Positions 1 to 8,919 of a DNA stretch of 64,000 bases are shown here, piece by piece (position 1 is the stretch's first letter; every line of letters starts with the position of its first letter). The notes beneath the pieces are model-generated. The model was not told where the DNA came from, ran no database searches, and saw only the letters and a program-made list of their open reading frames with translations. The DNA lies in NCBI GenBank assembly GCA_046160625.1, contig JBJXGZ010000109.1:1-64000 (forward strand), read 5' to 3'. The translations under genes were made by a program, and so were the position numbers. The stretch comes from M3007 sp046160625. Its GTDB lineage: Bacteria > Bacteroidota > Bacteroidia > Chitinophagales > Saprospiraceae.

Positions 1-635
1 GCGTTAAATTAAAGACTCGTTTCATCTTTGGTATGTGTTAGAAAATGAAAAAATCGGTTAAGCCACACTGGAACAGGCCAGTGGGGGATACGCAGCAAGG
101 ATATGGATTGAAAAAACCTTCGCACTTACTGTTGGAAGGTCACTGAGAATAAAAATGATAGCGTGATCTACCTCCGTTGAGGCTTGGCACAGACCTGAAA
201 GTTATCCCTAAAATAAGGGCAAAACAGGTATGAACATTGGCCAATGGATTAAGGATTGCCCCGGCGCACTTCAGAGGGGGAGCAGAAACGTGTGCAATGT
301 ATTCAAATAAATTCCAAATTACCAAGTATCGCGAAAAGATTTAACTACCAGCCTGTAAAAAACCTGCGTTACTGTGCTTTCCTGCCGCGCCTGAGTCTTT
401 TGACGCAACACGCCTGCATCTGTAATCCATCGAGCCAATGTTTGACCTCTCCAAGCTCGGCAGGGTACAATATGTAGATAGTCATTTATTTTTGATAAAA
501 ATAAGAAATTAAATCGGCGGTTTTTACATTTGCCCGACAATCCTTCCTTGCTTTCGGCCTACATCAAAACGTTTCCAAGAAAATAGCCTGAAAAGACCAT
601 TACTTTTCACCATTTTTCATCAATTACAAAACGTT
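1..635. other. gap without a convincing gene
   Basis: I see no supported coding region here. The open frames on both strands are short, lack a signal peptide or recognisable motif, and overlap each other. The last 100 bases are AT-rich and presumably hold the promoter of the small membrane protein that starts at 636. No tRNA-like fold or strong palindrome was noticed. Confidence 0.5.
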
Positions 636-1055
636 ATGAACACCAAAGTTTTACTTGCCGCGCTGATTGGCGCAGTGGTTACTTTCCTTTCCGGCTGGGT
701 CCTTTATGGTATGGCTTTCAAAGGCTTCTTCGAGGCCAACACAACAGAAGCCGGTGCAAGCGTCATGCGCGGAGAAATGCCTATTATGTGGGCGATTTTC
801 GTTGGTTGCCTTGCTTGGTCGCTGCTGTTGGCACTGCTGTACAGCCGCTGGGCAGGAATTTCTACCTTTAAGGGCGGCGCTATCGCCGGGGCCTGGATTA
901 TGTTCCTGGTAGCACTAGGAGCGGATATTTTCTCCTATGCAGGGATGGATGTAATGACCATGAACGCGGTAATCGTTGACGCAGTTATCAATGCAGTTCA
1001 AGGCGCCATAGCGGGTGGTGTAATCGGCTGGGTGCTTGGCTACGGCTCAAAATAG
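636..1055 (+). CDS. small four-helix-type membrane protein
   Basis: The 139-residue product is hydrophobic along most of its length. It starts with MNTKVLLAALIGAVV, which forms a first membrane segment, followed by further segments around residues 50-70, 77-97 and 110-135. The C-terminus is glycine-rich and ends VLGYGSK. The layout resembles DUF1761-like small membrane proteins, but I cannot assign the family firmly. The next gene is a paralog with the same first ten residues (one substitution) and the same GWVLGYG ending, so this is a tandem duplication, 37 bp apart and probably co-transcribed. The function is unknown. Confidence 0.8.
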   Translation: MNTKVLLAALIGAVVTFLSGWVLYGMAFKGFFEANTTEAGASVMRGEMPIMWAIFVGCLAWSLLLALLYSRWAGISTFKGGAIAGAWIMFLVALGADIFSYAGMDVMTMNAVIVDAVINAVQGAIAGGVIGWVLGYGSK

Positions 1056-1092
1056 GCTCCTTTTCTCGATTCTTTCACTAAAACAAAACGAT

Positions 1093-1521
1093 ATGAATAC
1101 CAAAGTTTTACTTGCAGCCCTCGCTGGGGGCGTAGTCGCATTTTTGCTCGGATGGCTTATCTGGGGAATACTCCTCATGGATTATTTCAACTCTATGTGC
1201 ACCCCAGAAGGACTGGCATTGCAAAGGGCTCCGGAGGAAATGATCATGTGGGGAATGATTGCCAGCAATCTTGTCTATGGGTTGCTTCTGGCATTGATTT
1301 ATAGCCGGTGGGCAAATATTTCTTCTTTCCGTGGCGGTGCCATAGCTGGAGCGGTCATTTGCGGTCTCGTTGCTCTGAGTCTTGATTTGGGCTGGTATTC
1401 CTACTTGAAAATGTGGACAAGCCCAACCATGCTCATCGTTGACCCGCTTGTGAATGCCGTCTTTGGTGCTGTGGTTGGGGGTGTTGTTGGCTGGGTGCTT
1501 GGCTATGGCGACAAGAAGTAG
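1093..1521 (+). CDS. small membrane protein, paralog of upstream gene
   Basis: The 142-residue protein begins MNTKVLLAALAGGVVAF and ends GWVLGYGDKK, matching the protein encoded just upstream. The ATG at 1093 is chosen because it aligns with the paralog's start; an in-frame extension back to 1036 would overlap the upstream gene and add a non-matching 19 residues. Four hydrophobic segments are apparent. A conserved SRWA.IS(S/T)F(R/K)GGAIAGA segment in the middle is shared with the neighbour and is probably a helix-loop of structural importance. A strong hairpin terminator follows at 1570-1600. Confidence 0.8.
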   Translation: MNTKVLLAALAGGVVAFLLGWLIWGILLMDYFNSMCTPEGLALQRAPEEMIMWGMIASNLVYGLLLALIYSRWANISSFRGGAIAGAVICGLVALSLDLGWYSYLKMWTSPTMLIVDPLVNAVFGAVVGGVVGWVLGYGDKK

Positions 1522-1569
1522 GGCGAAATTCAATTGTGCAAGTACTGGCGAAATAAAATTCGTCACGCA

Positions 1570-1600
1570 CGGCGAGCCTTTTTGAAAGGCTCGCCGTTTT
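1570..1600 (+). terminator. intrinsic terminator after the small membrane protein pair
   Basis: An 11-bp perfect stem (CGGCGAGCCTT / AAGGCTCGCCG) with a four-base loop is followed by TTTT. It lies 48 bp after the stop codon at 1521 and just before the ftcD start. Confidence 0.8.
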
Positions 1601-1629
1601 GATTTTCGCCCAATTCCTACCTTCGCCCA

Positions 1630-3315
1630 ATGAAACAACTCATCGAATGCGTCCCCAACTTCTCAGAGGGACGCGACCCTGCCGTAATCAAACAGATCAC
1701 CGATGTCATTGAGGCTGTAGAAGGAGTCAAACTCCTCGACGTAGATCCCGGAGCGGCTACAAACCGAACCGTTGTCACCTTCGTGGGCGAACCAGCAGCC
1801 GTGGTCGAGGCTGCTTTTCAGGCTATCCGGAAAGCCTGCGAAGTGATAGATATGAGCAAGCACACGGGCGAGCACCCGCGCATGGGCGCAACAGACGTCT
1901 GCCCGCTCATCCCCATTGCCAATATTTCCATGGAAGAAACGGCAGACTGGGCGCGCCGCCTCGGAGAACGGGTTGGCCAGGCGTTAAATCTACCCATTTA
2001 CCTGTACGAAGCTGCTGCCAGTAGCCCGGAGCGGCAGAATTTGGCCGTAATCCGAGCGGGAGAATACGAAGGTTTGCCGGAAAAACTGGCCAATCCAGAT
2101 TGGAAGCCCGATTTCGGTCCTGCCAAATTCAATGCGAAAACCGGGGCGACTGTTATCGGTGCTCGCGATTTTTTGATTGCTTACAACATCAATTTGAATA
2201 CAACTTCCGTACGCCGAGCCAATTCAATAGCCTTCGACGTGCGCGAAAATGGCCGCGTGCTCAACGACCCCGCCACAGGCAAACCGATGAAAGACGCCTC
2301 GGGGGAACCAATTCGCCAGGCCGGCACCTTGAAAGGGGTGAAGGCAATTGGTTGGTACATTGAGGAATATGGCATCGCACAAGTTTCGATGAACATCACA
2401 GATGTCCGCGCTACCCCACTCCACCTTGCTTTTGAAGAATGCCGACAAAGCGCCGACCGCCGTGGAATGCGCGTAACCGGCTCTGAACTCGTGGGCCTGG
2501 TTCCGCTCGGGGTAATGCTTGAAGCCGGCAAATTTTTTTTGAGAAAGCAACAGCGCAGTGTGGGTGTAAGCGAAGCGGAATTGTTGAAAATCGCCGTCAA
2601 GTCTATGGGCCTGGACGAACTCGCGCCCTTTGATCCGCAGCAAAAAATAATCGAGTACAACCTCGAAAAAGGCGATTCAGCGAACGCTAACAAGTTGGTA
2701 AACATGGACTTAGTGGCCTTCGCCAACGAAACAGCCAGCGAAAGCCCGGCACCTGGTGGCGGCTCTATCAGCGCGTATGTGGGGGCTTTGGGCGCGTCGC
2801 TCGCCGCTATGGTCGCCAACCTCAGCAGCCATAAACGCGGTTGGGACGAGCGCTGGGAGGAATTCTCTGATGCCGCCGAACGCGGCCAAAAAATCAAAGA
2901 CGCACTGCTCCGTACTGTGGACGAGGATACCGATGCATTCAAACTCATTATGGCGGCATTCGGCTTGCCCAACACTACGCTGGAGGAAAAAACGGCTCGA
3001 AAAGCGGCCATTCAAGCGGGCACTCGGATAGCCATTGAGGTGCCTTTCAAAGTGATGCAACTCGCATTCGAGTCTTTTCCGCTCATCAAGCAAATGGTGG
3101 AAACGGGCAATCCAAATTCCGTGACGGACGCGGGCGTGGGTGCATTGTGCGCCCGGGCTGCGGTGCGTGGGGCGTATATGAACATTCAGGTCAATACCAG
3201 TGGATTGAACGACAAGGAGTATGCCGAAGCGGTATTGGCAGAAGGTAAAAAAATGGCAGAAGCAGCCGATGCGATGGAGCGGGAGATTTTGGAGATGGTA
3301 GCGGGGAGGATTTAA
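1630..3315 (+). CDS. ftcD: bifunctional glutamate formimidoyltransferase / formimidotetrahydrofolate cyclodeaminase
   Basis: This 561-residue protein has the fused architecture of mammalian FTCD. The N-terminal half (about residues 1-300) is the formiminotransferase, starting with LIECVPNFSEGRD and containing the active-site segment HTGEHPRMGATDVCPL near residue 78. The C-terminal part (from about residue 357) is the cyclodeaminase, recognised by ASESPAPGGGSISAYVGALG. The enzyme transfers the formimino group from N-formimino-glutamate to tetrahydrofolate and then releases ammonia to give 5,10-methenyl-THF, the last steps of one route of histidine degradation. No other hut gene is in the window. 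The reading frame is intact. The start at 1630 gives the conserved N-terminus directly. Confidence 0.95.
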   Translation: MKQLIECVPNFSEGRDPAVIKQITDVIEAVEGVKLLDVDPGAATNRTVVTFVGEPAAVVEAAFQAIRKACEVIDMSKHTGEHPRMGATDVCPLIPIANISMEETADWARRLGERVGQALNLPIYLYEAAASSPERQNLAVIRAGEYEGLPEKLANPDWKPDFGPAKFNAKTGATVIGARDFLIAYNINLNTTSVRRANSIAFDVRENGRVLNDPATGKPMKDASGEPIRQAGTLKGVKAIGWYIEEYGIAQVSMNITDVRATPLHLAFEECRQSADRRGMRVTGSELVGLVPLGVMLEAGKFFLRKQQRSVGVSEAELLKIAVKSMGLDELAPFDPQQKIIEYNLEKGDSANANKLVNMDLVAFANETASESPAPGGGSISAYVGALGASLAAMVANLSSHKRGWDERWEEFSDAAERGQKIKDALLRTVDEDTDAFKLIMAAFGLPNTTLEEKTARKAAIQAGTRIAIEVPFKVMQLAFESFPLIKQMVETGNPNSVTDAGVGALCARAAVRGAYMNIQVNTSGLNDKEYAEAVLAEGKKMAEAADAMEREILEMVAGRI

Positions 3316-3391
3316 AGTTTACGATGCCCTTAACGCGCCTTCACCAATCCCTAACACCCCTACTCCGTTTAGACCCCAAAATAATTTCAAC

Positions 3392-4159
3392 ATGAAAGTC
3401 CAACCAATCCTGCTCACCCTTACCCTTTTTGCTTTTTCTTTTTCAAGCATTTCTGCCCAAAACAACCGAAATCGCTCGAGTTACGACGACGAGCCTGAAC
3501 AAAAATGGAGTGTCGGCCTCGCACCGTTCAGTTTGATTCTCCCAAGTGGAAAAATCAATGTCCGAGGCGAATGGGCCTATGCCTCCAACAAATCGCTTTC
3601 CTTGCTCGTAGGCATTCCTCGTCCGACCAAAATGCCCAATCTTTTGGAAAACACTTTTGACCTGAGCGGCGAAGGCAAAACAGTAAAAAACCGTTACTCC
3701 TCCTTTGGCGCTGTGCTTGAAAACCGTTTTTATCTGGGCGGAAATGCGCCACGCGGATTTTACCTTGCGCCTTATGCCCGCTACAATCATTTTTCACTGG
3801 CCAGAACAACACAAATGGATGAGAGCCAATACTCCACGACATTTAAAGGGGCCATAAACGGCATTGGCCTGGGAGGTGCCATGGGCGTTCAATTCCGGCT
3901 CGGTGACCATGTTACAATGGATGCGACCTTTGTCGGCCTTGATTTCAAGTGGTTGCGCGGAACGCTCACTTACTCCAGCAACGACCCAAACAACGACGTA
4001 TCCGCCTTCCGAGATGAAGTCCAAGAGGCGGTGGAAGATATTCCGATTATTGGCTCGAGACTTTCTGCTGCCGTAGATGGCGACAAAATCAGGGTACACA
4101 CTCCGGGGGCAGTTTTGCCGGGGTATCGGTTTAATTTGAGTGTGAATTACGTTTTTTGA
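3392..4159 (+). CDS. DUF3575-like outer-membrane protein
   Basis: The 255-residue product has a signal peptide (MKVQPILLTLTLFAFSFSSISAQ). It then shows alternating aromatic/polar segments ending in aromatic NLSVNYVF, typical of a small outer-membrane beta-barrel. The beginning of the mature part (SVGLAPFSLILPSGKINVRGEWA) resembles Bacteroidota proteins annotated DUF3575. It starts 76 bp after ftcD on the same strand but has no evident functional link to it. The ligand or role is unknown. Confidence 0.8.
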   Translation: MKVQPILLTLTLFAFSFSSISAQNNRNRSSYDDEPEQKWSVGLAPFSLILPSGKINVRGEWAYASNKSLSLLVGIPRPTKMPNLLENTFDLSGEGKTVKNRYSSFGAVLENRFYLGGNAPRGFYLAPYARYNHFSLARTTQMDESQYSTTFKGAINGIGLGGAMGVQFRLGDHVTMDATFVGLDFKWLRGTLTYSSNDPNNDVSAFRDEVQEAVEDIPIIGSRLSAAVDGDKIRVHTPGAVLPGYRFNLSVNYVF

Positions 4160-4188
4160 TCAATGACGAAGTGTCTCATAAGTAATTA

Positions 4189-4268
4189 TTCACCGCAGAG
4201 GCGCAGAGGCGCAGAGTCCTAACAACTTGAGTATCAAAAACTCCGTGCCTCTGCGCCTCTGCGGTGAA
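4189..4268. repeat. palindromic CGCAGAGGCGC element
   Basis: The sequence CACCGCAGAGGCGCAGAGGC appears near 4190 and its reverse complement follows near 4245-4266, forming a long imperfect hairpin about 80 bp in span. It sits just after the stop of the DUF3575-like gene. A diverged sister copy lies at 15301-15361 upstream of the TonB receptor. It may act as a terminator, but its recurrence marks it as a dispersed element. Confidence 0.75.
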
Positions 4269-4424
4269 AGGAGAAACGCGACATATGAGAAACCCTCTTG
4301 AAACGTAGCGAAGGCTTGGCCATGGTACCGCCAGGCCTTCGCTGTTTTCCGACCTCAAATTCTTTTCAAACATTCACAAAACCCCGCCGAAAAGCGCAAT
4401 TTAGAGTACCTTCGCGCCCGTTTT

Positions 4425-4511
4425 CATGAAGTGATGAGGCGATGAACTAATAAAGTGGTTTTAAGTCCATCAAGCGCGCATCACTTCATCGCTTTATCAC
4501 TGCATCACTAC
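4425..4511. repeat. GATGAAGTGATG-type repeat abutting the lepA start
   Basis: Imperfect repeats of GATGA/GTGATG units run in one direction at 4426-4446 and in the complementary direction (CATCACTTCATCGC and similar) at 4480-4510, ending directly before the lepA ATG. The stretch can form a weak hairpin. Because it is open in frame, it creates a spurious N-terminal extension of lepA back to 4455. Confidence 0.6.
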
Positions 4512-6308
4512 ATGAAAAACATACGCAATTTCTGCATTATCGCACACATTGACCACGGGAAAAGCACTCTTGCTGACCGACTGTTGGAGTACACCCACAC
4601 CATCAGCAAGCGCGATATGCAAGATCAGGCGCTCGATAATATGGACTTGGAACGCGAGCGCGGTATCACAATCAAGAGCCACGCCATTCAGATGAAGTAT
4701 GTACACCCGGCGAATGGTATAGAATACATTTTCAACCTTATTGACACCCCCGGCCACGTGGACTTTTCCTACGAGGTGAGCCGTTCTATTGCTGCTTGCG
4801 AAGGGGCGCTTTTGCTCGTAGATGCTTCGCAAGGCATTCAGGCACAAACGATTAGCAACCTGTACCTGGCAGTTGACCACAATCTGGAGATTATCCCCAT
4901 CGTGAACAAAGTGGACATGGAGAGCGCGATGGTGGAGGAAGTGCAAGACCAAATTATAGACCTGATCGGTTGCAAACGAGAAGAGATTATCTCAGCCTCC
5001 GGACGCACAGGTATTGGGATCCCGGAAATTCTGGCTGCCGTGGTTGACCGAGTCCCAGGGCCCAGTGGCGACCCTGATGCACCCCTCCAAACCATGATTT
5101 TCGATTCGGTGTTCAATTCCTACCGTGGTATTATTGCCTACGTGCGCGTGATGAACGGCTCGATGAAAAAAGGCGACAAAATCAAATTTTTTAATACCGG
5201 AAAGGAGGTTACCGCTGAGGAAGTGGGGGTGTTGAGAATGGGTCAATTCGAGGCGACCGAAATCAGCACTGGCGACGTTGGCTATGTCATTACCGGCATT
5301 AAAGTGAGTCGCGAAATCAAGGTCGGTGATACGATTACACACGTCGCAAGACCCTGTACAGAGGGTATAAAGGGTTTTGAAGAAGTGAAGCCGATGGTGT
5401 TTGCAGGCGTATATCCGCTTGACAATGACGACTTTGAAGACCTGCGCGACGCGCTGGAAAAGCTCCAACTTAACGACGCTTCGCTGGTTTGGGAGCCGGA
5501 AACTTCAGCTGCGCTCGGCTTTGGATTCCGCTGCGGGTTCCTGGGGATGTTGCACCTGGAAATTGTGCAGGAGCGGCTCTACCGCGAGTTCAACCAGGAC
5601 GTCATCACCACTGTTCCCAACGTGCCCTACACCGCTACCGACATGAAGGGCAACAAATTCACGGTACACCAGCCCACTGAGCTCCCCGAACCTAACTTTT
5701 TGCAAAGTGTACAGGAGCCCTACATCTATGCGCAGGTGATTACCAAGCCTGAATACATCGGCAACATCATGACACTCTGCCTCGACAAACGTGGCATCCT
5801 CATCAAGCAGCACTACCTCACGCCTACGCGGCTAGAAATCATCTTCCACCTTCCTTTGGCCGAAATCGTGTTCGATTTCTACGACAGACTGAAATCCATT
5901 ACACGGGGCTACGCCTCCTTTGACTACCATGTTATAGACTACCGCGAAACGGACTTGGTGAAACTCGACATCAAACTAAATCAAGAGCCTGTGGATGCAC
6001 TTTCTGCCCTCGTACACCGCTCAAAAGCGGAATCCATGGGTCGCAGGATGTGCGAAAAACTCAAAGAACTCCTGCCCCGCAAGCAGTTCCAAATCGCCAT
6101 TCAGGCGGCTATCGGCCAAAAGGTCATCGCCCGCGAAACCATCTCGGCCCTCCGCAAAGACGTGACGGCCAAATGCTACGGCGGCGACATCTCGCGGAAG
6201 CGCAAATTGTTGGAAAAACAAAAAGAAGGAAAAAAGCGCATGAGGCAGTTTGGTGATGTGGAGGTTCCTGCTGAGGCGTTTATTAAGGTGTTGAAGTTGA
6301 ATGATTGA
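4512..6308 (+). CDS. lepA: elongation factor 4 (LepA), ribosome back-translocase GTPase
   Basis: The 598-residue protein is full length for EF4. The GTPase motifs are all visible: P-loop AHIDHGKS near the N-terminus, the switch region RGITIKSHA, DTPGHVDF and NKVD. The C-terminal EF4-specific part includes CYGGDISRKRKLLEKQKEGK near the end. EF4 binds stalled ribosomes, promotes back-translocation and assists 30S biogenesis. The start at 4512 (MKNIRNFCIIAHIDHGKS) matches the family; the upstream in-frame ATG at 4455 lies in repeat DNA and is rejected. The gene stands alone and is followed by a palindromic element. Confidence 0.97.
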   Translation: MKNIRNFCIIAHIDHGKSTLADRLLEYTHTISKRDMQDQALDNMDLERERGITIKSHAIQMKYVHPANGIEYIFNLIDTPGHVDFSYEVSRSIAACEGALLLVDASQGIQAQTISNLYLAVDHNLEIIPIVNKVDMESAMVEEVQDQIIDLIGCKREEIISASGRTGIGIPEILAAVVDRVPGPSGDPDAPLQTMIFDSVFNSYRGIIAYVRVMNGSMKKGDKIKFFNTGKEVTAEEVGVLRMGQFEATEISTGDVGYVITGIKVSREIKVGDTITHVARPCTEGIKGFEEVKPMVFAGVYPLDNDDFEDLRDALEKLQLNDASLVWEPETSAALGFGFRCGFLGMLHLEIVQERLYREFNQDVITTVPNVPYTATDMKGNKFTVHQPTELPEPNFLQSVQEPYIYAQVITKPEYIGNIMTLCLDKRGILIKQHYLTPTRLEIIFHLPLAEIVFDFYDRLKSITRGYASFDYHVIDYRETDLVKLDIKLNQEPVDALSALVHRSKAESMGRRMCEKLKELLPRKQFQIAIQAAIGQKVIARETISALRKDVTAKCYGGDISRKRKLLEKQKEGKKRMRQFGDVEVPAEAFIKVLKLND

Positions 6309-6318
6309 ACGGAGCGAC

Positions 6319-6429
6319 GAGGTGTCAGCTGCGAGGCACGAGCAGGTGACATCTCGGAGCGGGCACGGATTTCGGAGCGTATCCGCAACTCCGAGGTGAC
6401 ACCTGCTTGTGCCTCGCAGATGTCACCTC
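6319..6429. repeat. long imperfect palindrome downstream of lepA
   Basis: A left arm at about 6319-6359 (beginning GAGGTGTCAGCTGCGAGGCA) is matched by its inverted copy at about 6389-6429, with a few mismatches, around a 30-base loop. The stem is about 40 bp. It begins about ten bases after the lepA stop, so it could end transcription, but the size and sequence style are those of a mobile palindromic element. Confidence 0.75.
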
Positions 6430-6525
6430 TTCGCGGTCCTCTCCGCTACCTTAATTCCTTTCAGTGATATTTGATACACAGTTTTGATTTTGGCGATACA
6501 TTCGCCTTTAAATCAAAGCTTCGCC

Positions 6526-8802
6526 ATGCCTTCCCCGATTCAAAATCTTAAAGAATTTCTTGCACAGGGTAACATCGAAGGTGCACTTGAGACGCTTGTA
6601 AAACTTACCGAACAATCGGAAGATACCGATCTGCGTCAACGTGTCCAGACACTCTCTGTGCAGTTTGCTAGATTGAAAAAACGGCATCTTACAGGCTTGG
6701 AAGACGAAAAATACTATGGCCTTGAGATGAATCGTATCACAGCGGCTGTGGTGGAAATCGTGGATAAGAGTCGGAAAGATAGTCTTGAAATTGAGCCTCC
6801 CAACAATCAGAAAACTGGCTCTTCTAATGATATAACAACGCCCCCATTTTGGCGAAAATGGAGGTTCTGGACTTGGTTTATTCCAGTGTTAATTAGTCTT
6901 GCAGCCCTATTCCTCGCTTACCCGTCATTCATTGCGGATGGACATGAAAACGATCAATATGGCTCAGACAATAGAGCGGACGTTCGCTCGGCTAATCCTG
7001 GCTGCGGTTTTCCTGAGGAGTTTGACTCAACCCACCTCTATATTTTGATAACACGGTTTGAGGACAACGCTAATGCGCAGAACGAAACTAAGTGCTATGG
7101 CCTCAGTATTCAATCCCGTATAGATGAAATAAAACTCCGCGATAGCCTTCCCATCAAGATATGCTATGTAGACTCTTTACCACCCAATCAAAGTGACGAG
7201 GCGGCTCGGATGAGAGACTACTATCATGCCGACCTGATTATTTGGGGAAAACTACGGGATGCAGAACCCAACTGCCAAGCCGATGGTTTTTGTATAAAAT
7301 TCCAACCTTCTGAAACCCTTGTTCGCTATGCAGGTGGCCAAATATCTCCAAAAGTGGACAATGAATACCAACCAAATATCTCTGATAAAGACCTGGAAGA
7401 AGGGCTGATTAATATGGGCAAGGAAAGCTTTGATGCTTGGGTGATAGGGATGTCCAATCTAAAAATCGGGCGAAAAAAACCGGAATTTTATCGGATTGCT
7501 TCTGATTGGTCTGTAGAAAAACAAGCCGACGAGTACGCAATACGCGCAAATATGTTTTTTCATCTTGGGCTGTTTGAAAAAGCGATCCAAGATTATGACC
7601 TAGCCATCAATCTAAGACCTTTGCCTGTTTTTTACTACGAACGTAGTGTCACTTACCAGAAATTAGGCAAATTCCAAATGACCATTTCCGATTGCGACAA
7701 AGCTATACAACTTGACTCAAACTATGCCTTAGCCTACAACAGTCGAGGTTTTGCTAACTCGAAATTAGGTCAAAATGAAGCTGCCATTACTGATTACAAC
7801 ATGGCCATCAAATTCAACCCAAACGATGTTTTGGCTTACAATAACAGAGGAGGTGCTAAAAGAGATTTAGGTCTATACGATGCAGCCATTAGTGATTTCA
7901 ATAAAGCCATTCAACTCGATTCAAACGATGCTAATGTTTATAACAATAGGGGTGCTGCCAAATTCGATTTAAAACTACATGGTGCAGCTATTGCCGACTA
8001 TGATAAAGCCATTAGACTCGACCCCAAACAGTCTATGCCATACCGAAACCGAGGTGTTGCCAAATATGCTTTAGGGCAAAAAAAAGTGGCAATCGCAGAT
8101 TATGATAAAGCCATTCAACTAGATTCAAATAATATCAAGGCTTATGACGATCGAGGTGCTGCTAAATACCATTTCGGCCAGTACGAAGAGGCTGTCTTTG
8201 ACCTAGATAATTATGTTCAACGGGATACAAAAAATTCTGGCGTATACTATGTTCGAGGTGTTTGTAAAACTAAGTTAGGTCAATTTAAGTCGGCTCTTGC
8301 TGACTTAAACAAGGCAATTCAACTCGACCCCAAAAAAACTCAAGCCTATACTGGCAGAGGTGATGCCAATAACGGTTTAGGCCAATATGAGGCAGCACTC
8401 GCTGACTTCGGCAAAGCCACCCAACTTATGCCTAATGTTTTCATTCATAATGGTCGAGGTTATGCAAAAATCAAATTATTTAGGTACAAAGAGGCAATTG
8501 CCGACTTTGATGTCGCAATAAATACCGAACCTCAAGATCCCGACAATTATTATAACCGAGGCATTGCCTACTGGGAGCAAGGAAACTTCTTTTCCGCCAC
8601 AAGCGACTTTTGGCAATCCTTCCGACTGCGATACCTCCCCGGCTGGAGGTTATATGCTGTATGGACGTTGATAATTGGCGTATTTTTTTCTTGGAGATTT
8701 AGGAAATACATAAAAACTTTTATCCAAACAAGGGGACAACTCCCCAAGAAAAAAACAACTCGCCAAGAGAAGCGACACCCTCACAAAAAGAAGAAGCCTT
8801 GA
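6526..8802 (+). CDS. EAD-like domain / transmembrane / TPR signalling protein
   Basis: The 758-residue protein begins with a helical module of about 85 residues (IQNLKEFLAQGNIEGALETL ... GLEMNRITAAVVEIVDK) that I recognise as effector-associated-domain-like (EAD11 type), an adaptor of predicted conflict/signalling systems in Bacteroidota and others. A transmembrane helix follows near residues 120-140 (WFIPVLISLAALFLAYPSF). Next is an alpha/beta region near 165-310 (LYILITRFEDNA, ADLIIWGKL) and then about ten TPR units between about 325 and 690 with the hallmark pattern of YNNRG and AI.DYDKAIQLDP. A second hydrophobic segment (YAVWTLIIGVFFSW) and a Lys-rich tail end the protein. The start at 6526 gives the domain exactly; an in-frame ATG at 6484 is less likely. 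It is 117 bp upstream of another EAD-like protein. Confidence 0.8.
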   Translation: MPSPIQNLKEFLAQGNIEGALETLVKLTEQSEDTDLRQRVQTLSVQFARLKKRHLTGLEDEKYYGLEMNRITAAVVEIVDKSRKDSLEIEPPNNQKTGSSNDITTPPFWRKWRFWTWFIPVLISLAALFLAYPSFIADGHENDQYGSDNRADVRSANPGCGFPEEFDSTHLYILITRFEDNANAQNETKCYGLSIQSRIDEIKLRDSLPIKICYVDSLPPNQSDEAARMRDYYHADLIIWGKLRDAEPNCQADGFCIKFQPSETLVRYAGGQISPKVDNEYQPNISDKDLEEGLINMGKESFDAWVIGMSNLKIGRKKPEFYRIASDWSVEKQADEYAIRANMFFHLGLFEKAIQDYDLAINLRPLPVFYYERSVTYQKLGKFQMTISDCDKAIQLDSNYALAYNSRGFANSKLGQNEAAITDYNMAIKFNPNDVLAYNNRGGAKRDLGLYDAAISDFNKAIQLDSNDANVYNNRGAAKFDLKLHGAAIADYDKAIRLDPKQSMPYRNRGVAKYALGQKKVAIADYDKAIQLDSNNIKAYDDRGAAKYHFGQYEEAVFDLDNYVQRDTKNSGVYYVRGVCKTKLGQFKSALADLNKAIQLDPKKTQAYTGRGDANNGLGQYEAALADFGKATQLMPNVFIHNGRGYAKIKLFRYKEAIADFDVAINTEPQDPDNYYNRGIAYWEQGNFFSATSDFWQSFRLRYLPGWRLYAVWTLIIGVFFSWRFRKYIKTFIQTRGQLPKKKTTRQEKRHPHKKKKP

Positions 8803-8919
8803 TTTTCTGCTTGCGCATTATTGCAAGCCCGGCTTGAATTAGTTTACTAAAGGGTTTTATCACATTTTTATCACCGCTATCCCCAAAGAAGCCGAAGTTT
8901 GCAATCTAAAACCCACCCC

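Noticed and set aside
140..540. Short frames on both strands in the first 635 bases
   Set aside because: 61-73 residues, mutually overlapping, no hydrophobic signal or family pattern.
2181..3093. 276- and 127-residue minus-strand frames
   Set aside because: Shadows of ftcD, which is complete and strongly supported.
4455..4511. Upstream in-frame ATG for lepA
   Set aside because: The extra residues are encoded by repeat DNA, while EF4 proteins begin at MKNIRNF.
8899..8919. TTG start for the FGE-like gene
   Set aside because: The ATG at 8920 gives the conserved helical module and needs no rare start; the added residues are not family-like.
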